Notes under the pieces: generated by a model
What the model was told of the DNA's origin: nothing
What the model saw: the letters and a program-made list of their open reading frames with translations, nothing else
Database searches by the model: none
Position numbers and translations under genes: made by a program
Origin: Trema orientale
Lineage: Eukaryota > Streptophyta > Magnoliopsida > Rosales > Cannabaceae
Assembly: GCA_002914845.1 (NCBI GenBank)
Contig: JXTC01000089.1
Span: 649,859 to 713,858, forward strand
Reading direction: 5' to 3'
DNA length: 64,000 nucleotides
Part shown: positions 57,129-64,000 of the stretch, piece after piece
Layout of the letters: every line of letters starts with the position of its first letter
Numbering within the stretch: position 1 is the first letter of the stretch

Positions 57129-59402
57129 GTTCTCAAACACTCGAAGTTTATAATTGTTTGCACTACTACTACTACTACTACTACCTTCTCTGTTCTGGTT
57201 TCTGATACAGGTTTCATGCAACTGCAGGCTTGGTGGTTGTAGAAGGATCATGAATATATATATGTATTTATATATATATATATGTATGTGTGTATAATAT
57301 ATAACATATGCTTTTGAGTGTATGAAAGAGAGAGATGAAACCTTCCCTTATAATAATTGAAGCATTTTTATGGTATGAATTAATTATGGTTAGTACCTTT
57401 TGGCATCTACGAAATGTAAGTGGGGCGACCAATAACCGGTAAAAAAAATCACTTGAAAGAGTAGTAAGCCTTTGCCCAAAAATAAACACTTGAAATAGTC
57501 AACTGGGTTTCTCAACAAGCAAGTGGTTAAAAAAAAATCACTTAGATTGGTGTATATTTAAGGTCCTTTGTGGAATGATTGGAATTGTAGGTTGTGTCTG
57601 AGAATTCATTTCATGTATGACATATGCAAGTTATTTATGTCCTCATATATATAAATATTTACGTGTGTATGTATATTTAAGGAGAAAAACATCCACCAAA
57701 CGGTCCAAACCTATCAATTCTCCCAAATTTTGGTCTCTTGAAGACCTGCATTAGATGTTTCTCAATGACATTGTCCTCACAATCAGTTTAGTAATACATT
57801 GTAATAAATTAATTTGAATGACATTTACTTTTTCAAATCTTAATTTGCCCGTCGCTTGAAATGGAGCTGGGACTAAAAATGCTACAAAATTAATTTACTG
57901 CGACCGCAAATCCAAGGCAATAATTAGTAGGGAATTTAGTTTGTATTACAATTTTCCTAGTTAATTCCCACAAAGCTAGTTGGATGCTGATAGAGCACCA
58001 ACCTATGTCAATCAAAAGGTATATACATATGCATATATATATATATATAATATATCTCAGTGTAATTAATTGACTGGAAAACATAAACAATTATTCTGTA
58101 AATCATGACCGTTTAAAACTGCTTCAGATAATAGGCTGAACCAGGGAAGGTCCAATTGGGTATAAAATCGAGTTTTATGAGGAAGGTAGTTCGCCATATG
58201 GAACCTTTTAGGTTGGTTTTGAAGTATACGACTCATAATGGTCAAAGGGTTGCTTGCTACAGATCAAATGATCTTTCTTATTAATTTATTTATTTTGGTT
58301 GAAGCTACAAATATATCTTTCTTTTGATATATATTATATCTACGGCAAATAAGTCACGCTTGGCTATAATATATTGTTCCATAACCATATGTCCAAAGAT
58401 AAACGCCAAGCTATATCTCCAATTATCAAGCCCTTTTCAATTTTTCATTTCTCTGTCGTAAACATGACTTATAAGTTTTTTATTTTTATTTTTTTACAAT
58501 TTTTTTAGGGGATATTTTTTTACAATTATAAGCCCAGAAAGATATCTTCACGGCTTTACATATACTATATATAGAGTCATATGGACCATGCAAGTTAAGG
58601 GCAGAGCTCGGAGAATTAGATTATTAGAATATACATACATAGAAAGGAGAATATTAGCGTCAGACACGACTATAGAATGTATCTGTATGTACCTTTTAAC
58701 CGTAGTGGGAGTGAGTCCCATCAATATTAAAGATTTAGAAGCGTCCCTTCCAAAAAAAAAAAAAAAAAAAAATTAGAAGCGTCAACTCCTAGCACTCTTT
58801 GCGTGGAAAATGAGCGAAGGGGTTTAGGAATTAGGATAAGGCTCAAAAGTTCAGATTTTCCAGACAATTAATTAATTAATATTGGGCTCTCATTCACGCA
58901 TTCATGATTTGATAATTTGGTCTGAGTACCACGTACGCAGGGAGGAAATTAAGAATTATGTAGAATAATAGAAATATGTAATGAGCAATGATTTAAAAGA
59001 ATATTAATGATGGGAAAACACCGCATCATCAATATTATAAAAAAAAATATCATATTATCATTGTTATAATTATATTTATCATGTTTATACGACTCGAAGA
59101 GTTTGTATTTGGTATAGTTCCAACCCAAGGAAGGATGATATTAGTTGAAGTGAATCGGCTAAGCGTGAAAATGTATATACACGTACATACACATCACACA
59201 TGGGCACACTTTTATTTTAAAACGATGACTGATAATATATTATTACATAGTTGACTGTCCCGAAAATATTGTATCCTAGGCGCCATTAGATGTATTTAAG
59301 TATTTATAGCAGAGAATATTCAAGTATTGAAGAGTAGATGATATTTTAAAATGGAGTTTAAATTTGAGTTTAATTACTGTGGTTTGAGGTGGCTATATAT
59401 AT
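57129..59402. other. Spacer upstream of the heparanase-like gene
   Basis: It holds the presumed heparanase promoter (TATA-rich words at 57255-57300), AT microsatellites (58030-58050) and one poly(A)-stub insertion. No gene. Confidence 0.5.
58735..58783 (+). mobile_element. Poly(A)-stub insertion with 11-bp target duplication
   Basis: TTAGAAGCGTC at 58735-58745 is repeated exactly at 58773-58783. The insert is CCTTCC followed by about 21 A. Confidence 0.7.
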
Positions 59403-59577
59403 AATATATAGCTGAAAAAGTGGTCCAAAGCTTGAGAAATGTGTGTGTGAGTTTGGGGGGTCAAGGGTTCAAATTTTGGTAGAGTTTGTGTGTGTTATTT
59501 TCTTTTAAATTTGTAGTAAGTGGTGGTCATTAGTTAAGCCCCACTTTTTAAAAATTTAAAATATATAGCAGAAAAAG
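59403..59577 (+). mobile_element. tRNA-derived SINE copy 3, 5'-truncated
   Basis: AATATATAGCTGAAAAAG at 59403-59420 is repeated with one change at 59560-59577. The body starts TGGTCCAAAGCTTGAG, so it lacks the first ~20 bases including the A-box. It then follows the family (GGGTTCAAATTTTGGT, TAGTAAGTGGTGGTCATTAG, CCCCACTTTTT). Its own target duplication shows the truncation arose at insertion. Confidence 0.88.
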
Positions 59578-59723
59578 CTTGTATAATATATAGTTATTGA
59601 TTCCAACTAGTAATAGTAGTCAACTAGGCGTTCTTTGCAAAATTTGATTATAATATTGATATTGGTCTCTCGTTTCCTCCTTTAATTTCCCACTAAGTCC
59701 ATGCGTGGTAGTAGTGCAAGTGC

Positions 59724-59724
59724 N
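59724..59724. other. Single N
   Basis: An isolated N in non-coding sequence (GTGCNGTTT); a probable contig join. Confidence 0.8.
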
Positions 59725-60250
59725 GTTTAACCTCCGAGGTCACAATTTGGAGGGCAACTAGGTCCTTGTATATAAAACCAAAAAAAAAGGGTTTTTGTTC
59801 GAGTTATTTTCCAACAAATGTATTTTTTATATAAACCACTTAGTAACGAAAACCACTAGTTAACCAATAAATCTCTTTTTCCATATGGACATGTTTCGCA
59901 ATATTTACGTTTTTTTTTTTATTTTTAAAAAATAAAATGGAATAAATATTTTTAAAAACATTTAAAGAACATTTAATTTTCAAAAATAAAATTCATAAAC
60001 ATTAAACTTATTATTATCACAATAAGTTTTTTGACACATTTGTGACGCTTATTATATGATGTACATATTAGAATTAGTAGTAGGATTAACTCTACTTAAA
60101 ACTTAGTTAATTAGCTGGGTTAGCATTCTGTTAGGCGGGCAGATGTTTAGATATTTATTCTTTTATTTACTCTTTAGTATTCCTAATGCTATGTTTCTAC
60201 TCTATTAAAGAACAAGAAGATTCTTTCACAAGCTTATACTTAGTGTAATA

Positions 60251-60262
60251 TGGTATCAGAGC
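60251..60262 (+). other. Copia primer-binding site
   Basis: TGGTATCAGAGC is the classical sequence complementary to the 3' end of plant initiator Met-tRNA, used by Ty1/copia elements. It marks the 3' edge of the former 5' LTR, which should end just before 60250. Confidence 0.85.
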
Positions 60263-62520
60263 AGGATCCCTCGATTTTCTGACTCTATTGTTGAATTTTC
60301 TTCGATCTATTGCTGAGAGTTTACTTGGCAATTGCTTATTTCCTAATTAAGTCCAGCTCTCCTTAATTGAGTGTCTCTTCAGCCATGGCTTCCCCTGGCT
60401 CTACAACTTCGAACTAGACCACTAATTGATCTATGTAATCTGCAATTTGGTCCTCCGTGGATGATTCCTCCAATCCTTACTTTCTCCATCATTTTGATAG
60501 TCTAGGCCTGGTTCTTGTTTTGCAACCCTTGACTGGCGACAATTATACTTCTTGGAGCCAAGCTATGTTGATCGCCATCTCCATCAAGAACAAGCTAAGG
60601 TTCATCGATGGTTCAATTCTAAAACCCTCAGATATTGATCTTGACCTTCTTCATGCCTGGAATTGCAACAATAATATGGTTATTTCATAGATATTAAACT
60701 CTGTTTCTAAAGAAATTTATGCTAATGTAATTTACGTTGATGTTGCTCGAGAGATTTGGATAGATCTTAAGGAACATTTTTAGCAAAGTAATAGCCTAGA
60801 ATCTTTCAGTTATGTTGAGAATTAATGAACCTATCACAAGCACATAACTCTGTTAGTATCTATTGTATGAAACTGAAGACAATAATGGAGGAATTGAATA
60901 ACTACAAACCTATCAGTTCTTGTGGCAAATGTACTTGTGGTGGTATCAAAACTTTGAATGCCTATTATCAAATGGAGTATATCATGTCTTTTTTCATGGG
61001 CTTACATGATTCATTTGCCCAAATTCGAGGCCAATTATTGCCTATGGATCCTATGCCACCTGTAAACAAAGTATTTTTTTTAGTCTCTCAAGATGAATAC
61101 CAAAGGAATGTTGACGTTCCTAGTTCAGATTCGACAAATATAATGGCTTTTGCAGCCAAGGCGAATGTTCGTAAGAGTCCTGCTCCTAACTCTAGTTTTT
61201 TCAATATTGGGGGAAATAAGGCACTGATTACTCTAAAAATTACAAAGGACAGAGGAAAGAAAGGCCCTTTTGTACTCATTGTCAGTTCCATAGTCACACC
61301 ATTGATAGGTGCTATAAGTTGCATGGTTACCCACCTGGTTATCAACCACGATAGAAAGATAATTCCCAATCTTATAGTACTCCAATTTAGCTTTTGCTAA
61401 TCAAGTTTCGAGTTACTCAAGCACAATTGTTGTAGCTCATTTGAAGCTTCTTACAGAACCTGGATACAAATCAGTATCAACATTTGATGAGCATGCTTTC
61501 CAGCCACCTTGCTGCCTCTGTTAAGACCACTGATTCTGATACTCTAAGTACTTCGTATCCTATAGGTATCTGTTTTTCAATCTCATTGAGTGCTATATTC
61601 TCTTCCACAAGATATTGGATAGTTGATTTGGGAGCAATTAGACACATTTGCTCAAATGATAATGCCTTTATCATATTGAAACCTCTTTTTAACTCGACTG
61701 TTACATTGCCTAATAATACTCGCACTCCAATGAGTTTATATGGAGATTTTAGGCTCAACCCAATGTTGGTTCTCAGAGATGTACTATATGTTCCATAGTT
61801 CAAATTCAATCTACTCTCTGTCAGTGCATTTACCTTGCATTCGCAACTTATAGTTAGTTTTCTTCTTGATTGTTTCATCATTCAGGATCTTTACAGCAAG
61901 AAAATGATTGGCAAGAGCGACAAGTTGGATGACTTCTATGTTCTTGATGCTACCAGCATCACTTTAAGTGACTTCACTTGTCCTTCTTTACAAACTACTC
62001 ATGTGAACAAGGTTTCTGCCACTGTTTGGCACAATAGACTTGGTCATTTGTCATTCAAATATTTAGATTTGTTAAAGAGAACAATTACATTTTGATGTGC
62101 TTAAAGCTCGTAGAGCTGGTCCTTGCTATATTTATCTATTAGCTAAGCATGGGTTCAGCTCCTTTTAATTGGGTTCAATGAGACATTTGGGGGCCCTATC
62201 ATATATTTTCTCATTCAGGCCATCGTTATTTTGTTACTTTGGTGGATGATTATAGCCATTTCGTTTGGATATTTCTACTCAAGCATAAATCTGATGTTAG
62301 TACTGTGATTTTGAAGTTTTTCAATATGGCGGCTACTCAGTTTAATACTTGCATCAAAGAATTCAGATCAGATAATGCTCGAGAGTTGGCCTTTACTGAT
62401 TTCTTTAATAATAATGGAGTCTTAAACTAGTTTTTATGTGTTGATCGACCAGAACAAAACTCCGTTGTGGAGAGAAAATATCAGCATTTGCTCAATATAG
62501 CCAGTTTATGAGAATGGATT
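60251..62520 (+). mobile_element. Decayed Ty1/copia retrotransposon fragment
   Basis: Order: primer-binding site; a copia-type N-terminal gag region (LTGDNYTSWSQAMLIAI, 60457-60690, then a stop); more gag (60825-61100, MEYIMSFFMGLHDSFAQIRG); a protease remnant whose active-site triplet reads D-L-G instead of D-S-G (near 61622); the pre-integrase HNRLGHLS block near 62030; and integrase fragments (VDDYSHFVWIF, EFRSDNA) to about 62520. Stops and frame changes separate all parts. Reverse transcriptase, RNase H and the 3' LTR are absent, so the element is truncated and inactive. Confidence 0.88.
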
Positions 62521-63074
62521 CCTAGTGGTCTTCTACTCAGAAACCAATGAAACACAGGTGACCTATATGGCGAGAACTAGATCGGCTAGAGTTAGTCAAT
62601 TTTTGCTAACAATATCGATACATTCTGACCTTTTTTTTTTTTTTTTTAATGAAATGATCAATATATATTCTGAGTTGTTTCTTATTCGAATAGAAGAAAA
62701 ATTATCCTTTCAAAAAAAAAAAAAAAATGTAGAAGAAGAAAAATGAAAGTACGTAATTTTTTTCCTTGTTAATTCGCAAATTCATACAAAACATATTTGC
62801 TCATTCCGATAAAGATATTTAATATCATTTCACCAATCACCTAATTAATTCAAAATATTCTCATATCAGTCAATAATAAATGAGAATATCCTCAATATAT
62901 AATAAATTTCAACAATCACGATCTTAATAAGATCATATTCTGATCATATATACATTAAATTATAATTAAAAAGGAGATCTCGAAGTGCTTGGTTTAATAT
63001 ATATATATATATATAGCCCATGTCCCTAAGCAAAATTGTGTCATTAGTCTCTGAGCAGTACCGGAGTATCATGC
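62521..63074. other. Spacer and promoter side of the TPD1-like gene
   Basis: It contains one poly(A)-stub-like insertion around 62691-62745 (TATCCTTTC plus A15 between two TAGAAGAA words). A TA-repeat ending TATATATATAG at about 62997-63016 could serve as a core promoter for the downstream gene. Confidence 0.45.
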
Positions 63075-63153
63075 ATGATGATGATGATGAAGAAGTCGCT
63101 TTGCTTGGTTTTGGTATTCATCATTCTCGTAGTCAGAGGTAACAAGACTCTTA

Positions 63154-63186
<33 letters not shown>

Positions 63187-63838
63187 AATTTTATTTTGCA
63201 TTGCATCTCTATTCGTACGATTGTGTCTCATACAAATAGTACTAAGTTACAACAAAAGAATAAGCTAAGTAATTAATGAGTATACATTTCATGTATCCAG
63301 TTTTATTAATTACCTCTAAAACAAAAGTGCAACAATATTTTTTTTTTCTATACTTCATGTTAAAACTCAAAAGTCTCGGTTTTTTTTTTTTTTTTTGAAG
63401 TGATAATATTCCTAAGTCTAATTATTCATTGTTTACTCGTGATATTATTATACTAATTAACATGTATACATCATAAATATTTCATGCATGTTAATTATTT
63501 GTTATAAAACTAGTGCAGGGTCTTCCCAGGCGCCATATTGCAGTGAGAAGAATCTTACGATATATCAGTATGAGAGTGGAGCATTAGTGGAAAATAAGCC
63601 AGAATGGACGGTGATAATCACGAATGGTTGTGTGTGCGGTCAAATGGACGTCAAACTGGACTGCATTGGTTATCAAACGGTCAAACCAGTGGATCCTTTG
63701 CTATTGACCAGCAACGGTCAAACATGCCTCGTCAACAATGGTCAATTCATCTATGGCTTCGAAAGTTTCAACTTCACCTATGCTTGGGATACTTCCTTTC
63801 CTTTCCGCCCAATTTCCTCCCAAATTGCTTGTTCTTAA
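63075..63838 (+). CDS. Small secreted cysteine-rich protein, TPD1-like
   Basis: Exons 63075-63138 and 63519-63838 (GT-AG intron) encode 127 residues. Five consecutive ATG codons start the frame (63075 to 63087), followed by KKSLCLVLVFIILVV, a clear signal peptide. The mature part has six cysteines (residues 29, 59, 61, 70, 91 and 126) with CSEKNLTIYQ, ITNGCVCGQMDV, CLVNNGQ and a C-terminal FTYAWDTSFPF...SSQIAC pattern. This spacing matches the plant family that includes TAPETUM DETERMINANT1, a secreted ligand of the EMS1 receptor kinase in anther cell fate, and its many uncharacterised paralogs. This member is probably one of the paralogs rather than TPD1 itself, so receptor and function are unknown. 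Any of the five Met codons could be used; all keep the signal. Confidence 0.85.
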
Positions 63839-64000
63839 TTTCCCCTACTATATTATTTATTACTTATGCTGCAAGAAATTGCTAATTTCTTGCCAATTTA
63901 TGTCTAGTAAACAATAAGAGCTTTTATGTTTCTTTAATCATTGCTTTGTTGTTTCATTTCTCGTATTAGAAATGAGGCAGCCCTGCACATACTTGCTAGT
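63839..64000. other. 3' flank of the TPD1-like gene
   Basis: It contains AATAAGAG near 63910, a possible poly(A) signal. Nothing else is visible before the window ends. Confidence 0.4.

Overview
This window looks like nuclear DNA of a dicot plant. It is strongly AT-rich, has long gene-poor stretches full of small transposons, and its genes carry many short GT-AG introns. Every recognisable protein belongs to a plant family. A rosid is likely, but the sequence alone does not fix the species. Three isolated N positions and one 35-N run show that it is a draft assembly.

Layout from left to right. (1) 1-4.3 kb: an intact 8-exon MEMO1 homolog on the + strand, after a leader region with a duplicated 130-bp block and a hAT end. 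(2) 9.2-16.6 kb: a TOPLESS-related (TPR) corepressor gene on the - strand (TPR-A), broken by one N that hides parts of two exons. (3) 16.6-33.6 kb: a transposon-rich zone. It holds MITEs, a hAT-like element, a structurally complete PIF/Harbinger element with TIRs and a TAA target duplication, a second degenerate Harbinger element carrying a SINE, a Mutator-type MITE with a 9-bp target duplication, and a Helitron-like element. (4) 33.6-35.3 kb: the 3' part of a short TPR-derived gene on the - strand (TPR-C), running into the assembly gap. It keeps the EAR-binding CTLH region and then stops just after a tail that is itself an LxLxL EAR motif. (5) 35.9-46 kb: tandem repeats with a solo LTR, a second SINE, and AT-rich spacer. 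(6) 46-53 kb: an intact 24-coding-exon TPR gene on the + strand (TPR-B, 1099 aa predicted). (7) 54-57.1 kb: an intact 9-exon heparanase-like (GH79) gene on the - strand (532 aa predicted). (8) 59.4-62.5 kb: a third SINE and a decayed Ty1/copia fragment. (9) 63.1-63.8 kb: a small secreted six-cysteine protein of the TPD1-like family.

The main biological theme is a local family of three TOPLESS-related genes in about 44 kb. Two are full-length corepressor genes with matching exon sizes. The third is a short N-terminal derivative ending in a ligand-like EAR motif, and it is the best candidate for something undescribed. The other strong theme is transposon archaeology: two insertions sit in tandem repeats whose sister copy preserves the empty site, and several tiny poly(A) insertions are flanked by 10-18 bp duplications.
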